A stretch of 15,385 nucleotides of DNA. Origin: Bacteroidota bacterium (GTDB lineage: Bacteria > Bacteroidota > Bacteroidia > Bacteroidales > VadinHA17). Positions 1 to 7,683 of this stretch are shown piece by piece. The stretch lies in assembly GCA_015222065.1 (NCBI GenBank), contig JADFUQ010000073.1:1-15385 (forward strand), written 5' to 3'. The translations under genes were made by a program, and so were the position numbers. Within the stretch, counting starts at the first letter, position 1, and each line of letters opens with the position of its first letter. The notes below the pieces were generated by a model. That model did not search any database, was not told the DNA's origin, and saw only the letters and a list, made by a program, of their open reading frames with translations.

Positions 1-4
1 AAAA

Positions 5-85
5 CTCTGACATTTTTTCGTCAATCTTGTCATCTGGGTTTATCCCTAATAAGATATTCTCCGTTTTGATGACAAAAAGTCAGAG
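5..85. repeat. Imperfect inverted repeat at the window edge
   Basis: CTCTGAC (5-11) is the exact reverse complement of GTCAGAG (79-85). Inward of these, a T run (13-18) faces an A run (74-78), and GTCA (20-23) faces TGAC (70-73). The stem is about 16 bp with small asymmetric bulges and a loop of about 46 nt. No gene is recognisable in 1-171. It could be a transcript-end hairpin of a gene outside the window, but there is no clean T tract after the stem, so the role is unknown. Confidence 0.3.
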
Positions 86-100
86 GTGAAAACTAATTGT

Positions 101-132
101 TACGAGTTTCGTGTTACGGGTTACGGGTTAAG
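101..132 (+). repeat. Short tandem repeat of a TTACGGG word
   Basis: The stretch contains TACGAG, then GTTACGG, GTTACGG and GTTAAG-type units of about 7 bp, just upstream of the pseudouridine synthase start. The 10-mer GTTACGGGTT occurs twice here (113-122 and 120-129) and again on the minus strand at 7993-7984, inside the other large repeat tract. It is a dispersed simple-sequence word between genes. An upstream in-frame ATG at 97 reads through it, which argues against that start. Confidence 0.5.
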
Positions 133-171
133 TTTAGGCATTTCTTTTGTATATTGACATACTTTAAATTA

Positions 172-891
172 ATGGCAATGGATATTATTTATGAGGATAA
201 CCATTTGATTGCAGTAAATAAAAAGGTATCGGAACTTGTTCAGGGTGACAAGACAGGGGATATCTCACTTGATTTTCAGCTAAAGGAATTCCTGAAGAAG
301 AAATACGATAAACCTGGTAATGTATTCCTTGGAGTGGTTCACCGTCTTGACAGACCGGTTACCGGAGTGGTGGTTTATGCTAAGACAAGTAAAGCACTAA
401 GCAGAATGAATCATATGTTTAAAGAGAAAGAAGTGTCAAAGATGTATTGGGCAATTGTGAAGGAACCACCAAAAGCTTTGTCAGGTGAACTAAGGCATTT
501 TATTGTAAGAGACCGTAGTAAGAATAAATCCTATTCATATGATAAAACGGTGCAAGGGGCAAAAGAAGGATGGCTGGATTATAAACTTGTGGCAAAGTCG
601 GAAAATTATTGTTTGCTGGAGATTGATTTACATACCGGAAGACATCACCAGATTAGAAGTCAGCTTTCAAAGATCGGTTGTCCGGTAAAAGGCGACCTGA
701 AATATGGTTTCCCGAGGTCAAATAAAGACGGCGGAATTAGTCTGCATGCAAGAACCTTAAGTTTTCTGCACCCCGTTAAGAAAGAACCGGTAAAGCTAAT
801 AGCTAAACCACCGGATGAAAGATTATGGAATATATTGGTGGGGGAGGAAGATGAGACGATGAGAAGAGGAGATGGAACGATAGAACGATAG
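172..891 (+). CDS. RluA-family RNA pseudouridine synthase
   Basis: Predicted to isomerise uridine to pseudouridine in rRNA or tRNA in the cytoplasm. With the start at 172 the protein has 239 aa and no S4 domain, so it is a compact RluA/RluC/RluD-type catalytic domain. The signature VHRLDRPVTG lies at residues 56-65; D60 is the expected catalytic aspartate. The motif TGRHHQIRSQL further on matches the conserved TGRxHQIR block. I prefer ATG 172 (or 178) over ATG 97, because the extra 25 residues are not family-like and cross a repeat. The stop codon (889-891) lies inside an octamer repeat, so the last residues are encoded by repeat DNA. The RNA target cannot be told from sequence. It is convergent with cdd. 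Confidence 0.9.
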   Translation: MAMDIIYEDNHLIAVNKKVSELVQGDKTGDISLDFQLKEFLKKKYDKPGNVFLGVVHRLDRPVTGVVVYAKTSKALSRMNHMFKEKEVSKMYWAIVKEPPKALSGELRHFIVRDRSKNKSYSYDKTVQGAKEGWLDYKLVAKSENYCLLEIDLHTGRHHQIRSQLSKIGCPVKGDLKYGFPRSNKDGGISLHARTLSFLHPVKKEPVKLIAKPPDERLWNILVGEEDETMRRGDGTIER

Positions 892-930
892 AACGAAAGA
901 ACGATAGTACGATGGTATGATAGTACGAAA
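875..930 (+). repeat. Seven tandem copies of an 8-bp unit (GAACGATA)
   Basis: Units are GAACGATA, GAACGATA, GAACGAAA, GAACGATA, GTACGATG, GTATGATA and GTACGAAA, followed by TAG. The array begins within the coding end of the pseudouridine synthase and supplies its stop codon. Degenerate purine-rich sequence from about 853 looks like further decayed copies. It could vary in length by slipped-strand mispairing, which would change the C-terminus of the upstream protein. Confidence 0.85.
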
Positions 931-933
931 TAG

Positions 934-952
934 AGCCGAATTGCATTCGGTT
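934..952. other. Small hairpin between convergent genes
   Basis: AGCCGAA (934-940) pairs with TTCGGTT (946-952) with one G-T wobble and a 5-nt loop. It lies between the convergent pseudouridine synthase and cdd genes, where a bidirectional transcript end would be expected. Neither side has a clear T run, so I do not call it a terminator. Confidence 0.3.
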
Positions 953-985
953 GGTTGAGGGTGAAGAGATTAGAGAGTGAATATA

Positions 986-1471
986 CTATTTTTCAAGATA
1001 TGTTTTATCAAATACCAGTGGCAGAAGATCACTAACCTTATCTACTATTCTGATCTTTTTCTTCCCTGCCAGTATCAGACGGATAAAAGAATTAAATCGT
1101 GATTCGTGTTCGAAAAGTGTTTGCCGGCAAGAACCACAGGGTGTTACCGGTTCATCAATAAAATCCTGGTCTTTAAAAGCAGTGATAGCAAGAGTTTTTG
1201 CCGGGACGTCAGGATATTTAGCTCCGGCATAGAATATTGCTACTCTTTCAGCACACAAACCGGTAGGATATGAAACGTTTTCCTGGTTGTTACCTTCAAT
1301 TATTTCACCGTTATCAAGAAGAAGAGCTGCACCAACCTTAAAACCGGAATAGGGTGCGTATGCTTTTTTTGAAGCTTCTCTGGCGATATTTATTAGATTT
1401 TTATCTTCTGCGGAAAGTTCAGATTCATCGTTATATTCTTTAATTGCAGTTTTTATCTCTTTTATTTTCAT
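986..1471 (-). CDS. cdd: Cytidine deaminase
   Basis: Deaminates cytidine and deoxycytidine to uridine and deoxyuridine in pyrimidine salvage; cytosolic and zinc-dependent. The 161-aa product has the family signature: CAE at residues 73-75 (C73 zinc ligand, E75 proton shuttle) and PCGSC at 111-115 (C112 and C115 zinc ligands). The substrate-side segment YAPYSGFKVGAAL lies at 38-50. It is longer than the roughly 130-aa tetrameric enzymes because of an N-terminal extension of about 25 residues, a length I associate with Bacteroidota. Start ATG 1471 lies 17 bp after a TAAATTTG promoter element. It is divergent from the glucosaminidase gene and convergent with the pseudouridine synthase. Confidence 0.95.
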   Translation of the reverse strand: MKIKEIKTAIKEYNDESELSAEDKNLINIAREASKKAYAPYSGFKVGAALLLDNGEIIEGNNQENVSYPTGLCAERVAIFYAGAKYPDVPAKTLAITAFKDQDFIDEPVTPCGSCRQTLFEHESRFNSFIRLILAGKKKIRIVDKVSDLLPLVFDKTYLEK

Positions 1472-1488
1472 TCTAACATATTTTAATT

Positions 1489-1496
1489 CAAATTTA
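1489..1496 (-). promoter_or_regulatory. Candidate Bacteroidota -7 element for cdd
   Basis: On the minus strand the sequence is TAAATTTG, a full match to TAnnTTTG. It ends 17 bp before the cdd ATG, implying a very short leader. No convincing TTG-type -33 element sits 19-21 bp upstream. The spacing to the ATG is the same as for the element at 12373-12380. Confidence 0.4.
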
Positions 1497-1542
1497 CGAT
1501 TTAGTTTTGAAGTTGTATTAATGTTCGCGAAACAATCCTGCT

Positions 1543-2631
1543 ATGTTTATGTTTTTACCTTTTGAGAAGTCTGTTATAAAAATAATTTTTATTCCGGTTA
1601 TATTCATTTTCACCCTGATTTCATGTAAAACCATCAGGGTAACTGAATCCCCGGGCGGATACATACCTGAAGTGAGAAAACAATATATTGAAAAGTATAG
1701 TAAGTTGGCTGTTAGCGAAATGAAAAGGTCGGGAGTTCCCGCCAGCATTACTCTTGCCCAGGGAATACTTGAATCAGATAATGGAAATGGCAGACTGGCA
1801 AGGAAGGCGAATAACCATTTTGGAATAAAATGTCACGATAACTGGAAAGGGAGAAAAATCTATCATGATGATGACAGGAAAAAAGAATGCTTCAGGAAAT
1901 ATGATAATGCTGCGGAATCTTTCAGAGATCACTCTGACTTTTTAAAAAACAGAAGTCGCTATGCTTCATTGTTTAACATGGATCCGAAAAACTATAAGGG
2001 CTGGGCAAGAGGCTTGAAAAAAGCTGGCTATGCTACTAATAATCATTATGATAAACTACTGATAAAAATTATTGAAGAAAACGGATTGTATCAATATGAT
2101 AATTTGAAAAGAGCAAAAAGAAATGCGAAAGACAAAGGATCGGAGAAGGAAGATGAAATTTTGGTTAAACCAGCTTCAGGCAACAAAGAAACAAATTTAG
2201 AAGCAGGAGTTGAAAATGCAAATAATCAGGGAAGCAGGATTTCAAAGCGAAACCGGATAGATTTTTTTATTGTTTCGGAAGGTGATACATATAGAAGTCT
2301 GGAAAAAGAATTTGGAATGATGCACTGGGAACTTTTTAAGTATAACGACCTTCCGGAGGATTTTCGGTTAAAGCCCGGTATAATATTGTATTTGCAGCCT
2401 AAGCGAAATAAAGCTGCTGTAGATAATAATTTTCATATTGTTGAGAAAGGAGAAACAATGCATAGTATCTCTCAGAAATATGGGATTAAGCTTGATAAAT
2501 TATACATACTGAACCGTATGAAAGCGGGGGAAAAACCGGTACCCGGGAGCAAGTTATGGTTGCGTAAAACCCGGCCTGAAGAAGAAATAATTGAGAAAGG
2601 AAAAACGTTCAAAATAGATTTTAATTCTTAA
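1543..2631 (+). CDS. Lipoprotein glucosaminidase with two LysM repeats
   Basis: Predicted peptidoglycan hydrolase cutting N-acetylglucosaminyl bonds at the cell envelope. It has 362 aa. A hydrophobic segment ends in the lipobox LISC with C28 as the lipidation site, so export and lipid anchoring are likely. Residues about 47-185 form a glucosaminidase domain; ITLAQGILESDNGNG at 69-83 includes E77, the expected catalytic glutamate. After a charged linker (about 187-240) come two LysM peptidoglycan-binding repeats, about 241-285 and 297-341, each with the xHIV/FIV..G(D/E)T start. ATG 1549 is an alternative start. The gene is divergent from cdd (71-bp gap) and convergent with fmt. A role in septum remodelling or wall turnover is inference. 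Confidence 0.9.
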   Translation: MFMFLPFEKSVIKIIFIPVIFIFTLISCKTIRVTESPGGYIPEVRKQYIEKYSKLAVSEMKRSGVPASITLAQGILESDNGNGRLARKANNHFGIKCHDNWKGRKIYHDDDRKKECFRKYDNAAESFRDHSDFLKNRSRYASLFNMDPKNYKGWARGLKKAGYATNNHYDKLLIKIIEENGLYQYDNLKRAKRNAKDKGSEKEDEILVKPASGNKETNLEAGVENANNQGSRISKRNRIDFFIVSEGDTYRSLEKEFGMMHWELFKYNDLPEDFRLKPGIILYLQPKRNKAAVDNNFHIVEKGETMHSISQKYGIKLDKLYILNRMKAGEKPVPGSKLWLRKTRPEEEIIEKGKTFKIDFNS

Positions 2632-2686
2632 CCTCAAACCTCTTCCCTATTCTCTTCCTACTTACCCACTCAACTTACTAAACTAC
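2632..2686 (-). repeat. Purine-rich (minus strand) low-complexity tract after fmt
   Basis: The gap between the convergent glucosaminidase and fmt genes is almost pure pyrimidine on the plus strand. Read on the minus strand it is a string of GAGTTGAGTAG / TAAGTTGAG-like words. CCTCAAACC appears right after the glucosaminidase stop and again at the coding end of fmt (about 2701-2709), so the fmt C-terminus partly shares the repeat. No intrinsic terminator is visible. Confidence 0.5.
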
Positions 2687-3703
2687 TCAACTCTTCTTCA
2701 ACCTCAAACCATCCGTATCAAAACCCTGGAGGAATGGAATAATATCCATCTGTTTTTTCCCCGGAAGCTGGACGGAAAGAAGTTTCACAAAACCACTATC
2801 AGTAGCTACTTTCAGATAAGATTGATCATCAGTTAATATTGCTCCCGGCTTATGTTCATGCTTTTCTGTGATGGCTTCTGTTTCAAAAATTTTCAATATG
2901 CTTGTTTTGCCTTTTTGATTTTCAATTCTTGTCCATGCGCCAGGATAGGGGGATAGTCCCCTGATAAAATTATATACTTCAACTGCTGATTTTTCCCAGG
3001 GGATCTCACAATTTTCACTTCTCAGTTTAGGAGCTTTTTTAAGCTCTGTTTGTGTTTTGGTTAATGTTGATTGATCTGTTCCTGGAGAGGCTCCTTCAAG
3101 TATACTTATTACGGTTTTTATAACCAGTTCTGCTCCTTTTCTCATCAATTTATCATGCAGAGTGCCGGCATTTTCTCCTGGGGTTATTTCGACCTTATCC
3201 TGGTAAATAATTTTACCGGTATCAATTTTATCATCAATAAAAAATGTTGTAATCCCTGTGGTTTTTTCGCCATTGATCAATACCCAGTTAATTGGAGCTG
3301 CACCCCGGTACTGGGGCAGAAGGGATGCATGTAAATTGATCGTTCCCAGTGGAGGAAGCTGCCAGACTTCATCGGGCAGTTTGCGGAAAGCTACAACAAC
3401 CATAAGATCAGGTTTTATTTTTTTTAGTTCATTAATAAATTCCGGGTCTTTGAGATTAGTTGGCTGGAGAACAGGGAGAGAAGATTTTATTGCGAATTTC
3501 TTTATTGCGGATTGTTGAAGTTTTAAACCCCTGCCGGATTGTCTGTCAGGAGCAGTAACAACTCCTGTAACATTTAACTGGTTAATTAACAACGCATCTA
3601 AACTGGGTATTGCGAATTCAGGGGTGCCCATAAAAACGATCCGTGCTTTCCTGGTGTTTCCTATACCGTATTTATTGATTCCTTTTTGTTGGCTCCCAGA
3701 CAT
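2687..3703 (-). CDS. fmt: Methionyl-tRNA formyltransferase
   Basis: Transfers a formyl group from 10-formyl-THF to initiator Met-tRNA in the cytoplasm. It has 338 aa. The Rossmann start is at residues 21-31 (RIVFMGTPEFA). The catalytic block N123-L-H125 is followed by SLLPQYRGAAPINW at 127-140 and DTG at 161-163, giving the N, H, D triad of the family. The C-terminal OB-like domain runs from about 220. The start at 3703 adds about 20 residues before the first beta strand and overlaps the GT2 gene by 32 bp. No other ATG would keep that strand, so I accept it. It is the last gene of an overlapping operon. It is unusual to find it behind glycosyltransferases rather than next to def. Confidence 0.95.
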   Translation of the reverse strand: MSGSQQKGINKYGIGNTRKARIVFMGTPEFAIPSLDALLINQLNVTGVVTAPDRQSGRGLKLQQSAIKKFAIKSSLPVLQPTNLKDPEFINELKKIKPDLMVVVAFRKLPDEVWQLPPLGTINLHASLLPQYRGAAPINWVLINGEKTTGITTFFIDDKIDTGKIIYQDKVEITPGENAGTLHDKLMRKGAELVIKTVISILEGASPGTDQSTLTKTQTELKKAPKLRSENCEIPWEKSAVEVYNFIRGLSPYPGAWTRIENQKGKTSILKIFETEAITEKHEHKPGAILTDDQSYLKVATDSGFVKLLSVQLPGKKQMDIIPFLQGFDTDGLRLKKS

Positions 3704-4841
3704 TTGTTTTTATCCCCTTTAAGAAATTTATCAGTCCCAAAGATAAAGCTAAATTCATTGAAAAAAAATGTGTCACATAACGAAAAAAAGCAATGTGCTT
3801 GTTGAATCTACTTACAATTAAATCAATGATTGTAATAATGATTAAGGTTCCCTCCAGGTATATGGAATAGATGTAAATTTCATTTCTCATGAAAATAAAA
3901 GCATTTGAAATAATTATCAGGATAAGAAACAGTGGACCGAACCATCTAAGTATCTTATGCGAGATAAAACTGAATGATAAACTTGTATATGGTGGCCATA
4001 ATAAACCGGCATAGTGTGAAAGGTTCTGAAAACTACCTGCAGCAATTCTTTTTTTTCGTCTGAATTCTTCCATTAACATATCTGAAACATCTTCTGATAC
4101 CGTAACTTTCATATCATTAATAGATTTTTTACGGTTTTTCAGCACATTAAGATTAAGGAAAAAATCATCAACCAGGAAATTGTCAGGAATAGGTATAAAC
4201 AAATTCTTCCGCATAGCATAACATCCTCCAAATGGTCCCATCATTGTTCCCCATACCAAACCCTCACGATGTTTCATATCCACCTCCATAGAAATGTATG
4301 CAGATTCCTGTCTTGAAATACCATTCTTTTTTATACCCGTATTTATCATTATTGAATCTACCAGTCCAATTTCAGGATTTTTAAAATGTTTGACAAGACC
4401 GGTTATTGTTGATTCATTTAATAAAACATTGGCGTCAGTGAAAATAAGGATATCACCTTTTGCTTTTGATACAAGATCGTTTAATACATTAGGTTTGCCT
4501 CTTCTGATGTTTGAATGGTAAAATGAGAAATTAGTAAGTTCTTTCTTCATTTTACGTAAAATTTCCTCTGATTGGTCACATGAACCATCCGAGCCAATTA
4601 TAACTTCCATTTTTCCTTTCGGAAAGGATGTGCTATATATTGAATTGATCTTGTTTTCTAATACTTTTTCTTCGTTATAGACAGACATAATCACTGAAAT
4701 ATCAGGCATATCGCCATTTTTGGAATAGACAATCCGGTTAGATTGTTTTCTGCACGCAAGGATTCTGAGTAAGGCCGGGTATAAAATATAGGAGTACAGA
4801 AGCAGAAAAATTGAGGTCCAGAAAATTATGATCCAGATCAT
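3672..4841 (-). CDS. GT2-family membrane glycosyltransferase
   Basis: Inverting GT-A glycosyltransferase expected to work at the cytoplasmic face of the inner membrane on an envelope or surface polysaccharide. It has 389 aa. One N-terminal transmembrane helix (about 3-27) precedes the catalytic domain: SVIMSVYNEE at 49-58, GSDGSCD at 83-89, TDAN at 135-138 (DxD-like, metal and nucleotide sugar), and DDFF at 225-228 (catalytic base region). RRKKRIAAG at 261-269 stands where the Q/RxxRW motif of processive enzymes would be, but the motif is not intact. Two or three C-terminal helices follow (about 300-375). Its ATG overlaps the GT4 stop by 4 bp (ATGA), and its own end overlaps fmt by 32 bp. Donor and acceptor are unknown. 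Confidence 0.85.
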   Translation of the reverse strand: MIWIIIFWTSIFLLLYSYILYPALLRILACRKQSNRIVYSKNGDMPDISVIMSVYNEEKVLENKINSIYSTSFPKGKMEVIIGSDGSCDQSEEILRKMKKELTNFSFYHSNIRRGKPNVLNDLVSKAKGDILIFTDANVLLNESTITGLVKHFKNPEIGLVDSIMINTGIKKNGISRQESAYISMEVDMKHREGLVWGTMMGPFGGCYAMRKNLFIPIPDNFLVDDFFLNLNVLKNRKKSINDMKVTVSEDVSDMLMEEFRRKKRIAAGSFQNLSHYAGLLWPPYTSLSFSFISHKILRWFGPLFLILIIISNAFIFMRNEIYIYSIYLEGTLIIITIIDLIVSRFNKHIAFFRYVTHFFSMNLALSLGLINFLKGIKTNVWEPTKRNQ

Positions 4842-6046
4842 GCTTGCAATGAATTATAAAATGATAACAGGTCTTTGGTGATAGCTAAATTATTAAAATT
4901 TTCATAAACAAACTTTCTTGCAGATTTCCCGATTTTTTCAAACAAAGATTTGTTCCCGATAATATCATCTATAATTTTCTTAAATTCTTCAGGTGATCTT
5001 GCATGAAAAATATGCTTACCATGTTTAGCCCCAATGCCTTCTGTGCCCATGGGTGTAGAAATGACTACTTTTCCCTGTGACATACTTTTAAGTATCTTAA
5101 CCCTTATACCACTACCTGAAAAAAGTGGTACTACCATTATGGCTTTATCCTTAGTAAAATTATCGGCATTTTTTACTTCGCCTTTGAAAATAATTCCCTG
5201 TTTACGGAGCATTTTGCAGAAATATCCCGGAGCATTACGACCCGCGATAAAAAACTTAATTACCGGGTGTTTTGTTACAATATCCGGCCAGACATTCTCG
5301 ATAAACCATAATAACCCATCCCGGTTTGGGATCCAGTCGAGAGCTCCTATAAAGAACAAAGACGGAAAGATGATATTATTATTTGTTGTATCCGGAGATT
5401 CCTCAGGAGTTATACCGGCAGGAGCAACAAACAGAGGTTTTTTACATCCCATTTTCAAAAAAACAGTTTTATCTTTTTCAGTAATTGGAATCAGGGCATC
5501 AATTTTATTAAGACATTCCGACTCAAATCGCTGCAAACGGCCGGACAGAATTTTGAAATAAAGCTTTTTAATTCCGGGTTTACTGCCGGAAGAAATGCTA
5601 TCCCATAACTGGTGTTCCACATTATGAGCTCTGAGTATTAGATTAGATTCTGAGAATTTTCTAATAGCTGGTATATAAGAAACAAGTGATAACCCTTCAA
5701 GCTGGATAATATCATATTTGTTTTTAGTAAGCAGTTTTACTAATGCCTGTTCGTAATTTTTAGTTTTAAACCGTTCAATATTGTAAGGGATAGAAGAGAT
5801 CAGCAAATTTTTAAGAGCAGCAAACAGGGAAACATCAGTATTTACCGGTATAGCTATCAGGTTAATACTTTCCTTGATTTCGGATTTTATCTGTCCGGGA
5901 TCATAGAAATGCTTGGAGGTGTTCATTGCAAGCATGGTTACCTCGTGCCTATAATGAAGAAACCCTTCGGTCATATTCAGAGTAGCCAAAGCTCCACCAT
6001 CTTTTGGTGGGAAAGGAAGCTTATTTGTCAGTTGAAGGATTTTCAT
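4838..6046 (-). CDS. GT4-type (GT-B fold) glycosyltransferase
   Basis: Retaining GT-B glycosyltransferase, 402 aa. The N-terminal acceptor half starts KILQLTNKLPFPPKDGGA (residues 2-19), with the GGA loop typical of GT4 enzymes, and has AHNVEH at 140-145. The C-terminal donor half has FIGALDWIPNRDG at 232-244 and VVPLFSGSGIRVKILKSMS from 305, the nucleotide-sugar binding region with a Gly-rich turn, followed by VVISTPMGTEGI. No transmembrane helix or signal peptide is seen. It starts 26 bp inside the LptF/LptG gene and ends with ATGA coupling to the GT2 gene. The setting suggests two sequential sugar transfers onto an envelope glycan whose export may use the neighbouring permease; this is inference. 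Confidence 0.85.
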   Translation of the reverse strand: MKILQLTNKLPFPPKDGGALATLNMTEGFLHYRHEVTMLAMNTSKHFYDPGQIKSEIKESINLIAIPVNTDVSLFAALKNLLISSIPYNIERFKTKNYEQALVKLLTKNKYDIIQLEGLSLVSYIPAIRKFSESNLILRAHNVEHQLWDSISSGSKPGIKKLYFKILSGRLQRFESECLNKIDALIPITEKDKTVFLKMGCKKPLFVAPAGITPEESPDTTNNNIIFPSLFFIGALDWIPNRDGLLWFIENVWPDIVTKHPVIKFFIAGRNAPGYFCKMLRKQGIIFKGEVKNADNFTKDKAIMVVPLFSGSGIRVKILKSMSQGKVVISTPMGTEGIGAKHGKHIFHARSPEEFKKIIDDIIGNKSLFEKIGKSARKFVYENFNNLAITKDLLSFYNSLQA

Positions 6047-7538
6047 TGACCCTTTCTCCGGGGAAATTAAAGATCATAGTTTTTTTAAGCGATCGAATTA
6101 TCCGTTTTGGTATTTCAGTATAAGTTTCGGTATTCATAATTACTGAATCGGTTGTAGCTTTATAAGTAAGGAAGATACCGATAGGCAGTAAAATAAAAGA
6201 AGAAGCCCACATACCTTCAAATGGTGTAACTATCATTTCCCTGGCAAATTTTTCACCCATAAGAGATATCACATAATAAATAACAAAAAAGAGTACTGAT
6301 ACCACAACAGGAGTACCTAAACCTCCTTTTCTTATTATGGCTCCAAGTGGGGCACCAATGAAGAAGAATATGAAACAGGCAAAAGAGAGAGTGAATTTTC
6401 TTTGCCATTCGATTTCGTATCTTATAATGGTTTTTGCCCGCCATACGATAGATCTTTTTGAATCAGTAACATTTTTTTTAGCAGATTTTGCATGTGCTAT
6501 AGCCTGTCTAATAACGAGTTCCTGTTTTCCTTGGAAAAGTCCGCCCAGAATTTCCCTGGGTCTGAATTCTTTAGTGCTATCAATTTTGACGTTCTCTTTT
6601 TCCCGTTTTAGTCTGCCAAGGTCTGAATATTTAAAAAGATTCGAAGTCAATATAGTTTTTGTAAACATCTCTTTTCTATCATCCAGAATAATTAAAAAGG
6701 AATCACGATAATGTTCCAGACCATCAAGGTTAAGCATTGAATAATGGCTCTTAAACAGGTCTTCGTTTGAACGATTAAGGCCAAAACCGGTAAGGTCGAA
6801 AATTACGGTTTCTTCACTGAACTGGTCACGCCGGTGAGGGTAAGTTTGACCTTTCCTTTGATTCTTGTTTTTTTTATCTTGTTGTATTTCAGTATAAGAA
6901 TGACCATTATAGAGGTTGAAAATCAGGTTTAACTCATTGGGGGTGATCCTCATATATCCTGAATCGGCATAGGTGACTGAGATATTGCCTTTTTTATCTC
7001 TATGGTCATAAATTAATATCTTATGCATAAGATTCGTTCCCGGATTCTTTTCGGCTATCTTAATACTGAAACCATCGATTCCATTATAGAAAGAGCCCGG
7101 TTGAATATTTAGCTCAGGCCGTTGTTTTTGGATGTCATGCAACAATGACCTGGATTTAAGGTTTGAGTGGGGCAGAACGTTGTTTGAAAAAAAGAATGCT
7201 CCAATACTAATCAGGATTATTAATATTATTAGTGGCGACATGATCCTTTGTAACGAAATGCCAGACGATTTTAATGCTGTTAGTTCAAAGTTTTCTCCCA
7301 TATTCCCGAATGTCATCAGTGCAGCAAGTAATATGGCTAAGGGCAAAGCCATTGGCACGAAACTTACAGCGAAGTAAAAAAGTAGTTCACCTAAAGTAAC
7401 TATATCAAGACCTTTTCCAACCAGATCATCAATATACTTCCATAGAAATTGCATGATAAGGATAAACAGGACAATGAAAAATGTCATTATCAGTGGCCCG
7501 AAATAAGATAATAATACAAACCTGTGTATCCGTTTCAC
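6021..7538 (-). CDS. LptF/LptG-family (YjgP/YjgQ) permease
   Basis: Inner-membrane subunit of the LptB2FG ABC exporter, which extracts lipopolysaccharide and hands it to the periplasmic Lpt bridge. It has 505 aa. Three N-terminal transmembrane helices (about 13-35, 52-75, 100-118) flank a cytoplasmic loop with MGENFELTALKSSGIS at 80-95, the conserved coupling region contacting the ATPase. A long periplasmic part (about 120-375) follows, and then three C-terminal helices with GAPLGAIIRKGG and a final short tail. Length and layout match the larger Bacteroidota paralogue. Whether it is LptF or LptG cannot be settled. It is the first gene of the overlapping operon with GT4, GT2 and fmt. No strong TAnnTTTG element is seen upstream; TATGTTTA at 7598-7591 (minus) is a one-mismatch candidate. 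Confidence 0.9.
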   Translation of the reverse strand: MKRIHRFVLLSYFGPLIMTFFIVLFILIMQFLWKYIDDLVGKGLDIVTLGELLFYFAVSFVPMALPLAILLAALMTFGNMGENFELTALKSSGISLQRIMSPLIILIILISIGAFFFSNNVLPHSNLKSRSLLHDIQKQRPELNIQPGSFYNGIDGFSIKIAEKNPGTNLMHKILIYDHRDKKGNISVTYADSGYMRITPNELNLIFNLYNGHSYTEIQQDKKNKNQRKGQTYPHRRDQFSEETVIFDLTGFGLNRSNEDLFKSHYSMLNLDGLEHYRDSFLIILDDRKEMFTKTILTSNLFKYSDLGRLKREKENVKIDSTKEFRPREILGGLFQGKQELVIRQAIAHAKSAKKNVTDSKRSIVWRAKTIIRYEIEWQRKFTLSFACFIFFFIGAPLGAIIRKGGLGTPVVVSVLFFVIYYVISLMGEKFAREMIVTPFEGMWASSFILLPIGIFLTYKATTDSVIMNTETYTEIPKRIIRSLKKTMIFNFPGERVNENPSTDK

Positions 7539-7683
7539 AATTGATTCTGTTGTTTATTCATATTGAAACGCTTGTAAAATTAAATTATTTTAAACATAAG
7601 GATACTAATCATTTTGTTTTTTTGTCACTTTTTTCCTGAAAGCAGAAAACATTTTATCACCTCATTACTTCACTGCAACACGA

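Noticed and set aside
1..13. Possible gene leaving the window on the minus strand (ATG at 13)
   Set aside because: Only four codons are visible and there is no supporting signal.
97..171. N-terminal extension of the pseudouridine synthase from ATG 97
   Set aside because: The extra residues cross a tandem repeat and do not look like the family; ATG 172 or 178 places the first strand correctly.
5034..5561. 175-aa open frame opposite the GT4 gene
   Set aside because: It is an antisense shadow of a well supported glycosyltransferase; its translation has no domain-like features.
6253..6711. Open frames of 63 and 124 aa overlapping the LptF/LptG gene
   Set aside because: They are other-frame shadows of the permease C-terminal membrane region.
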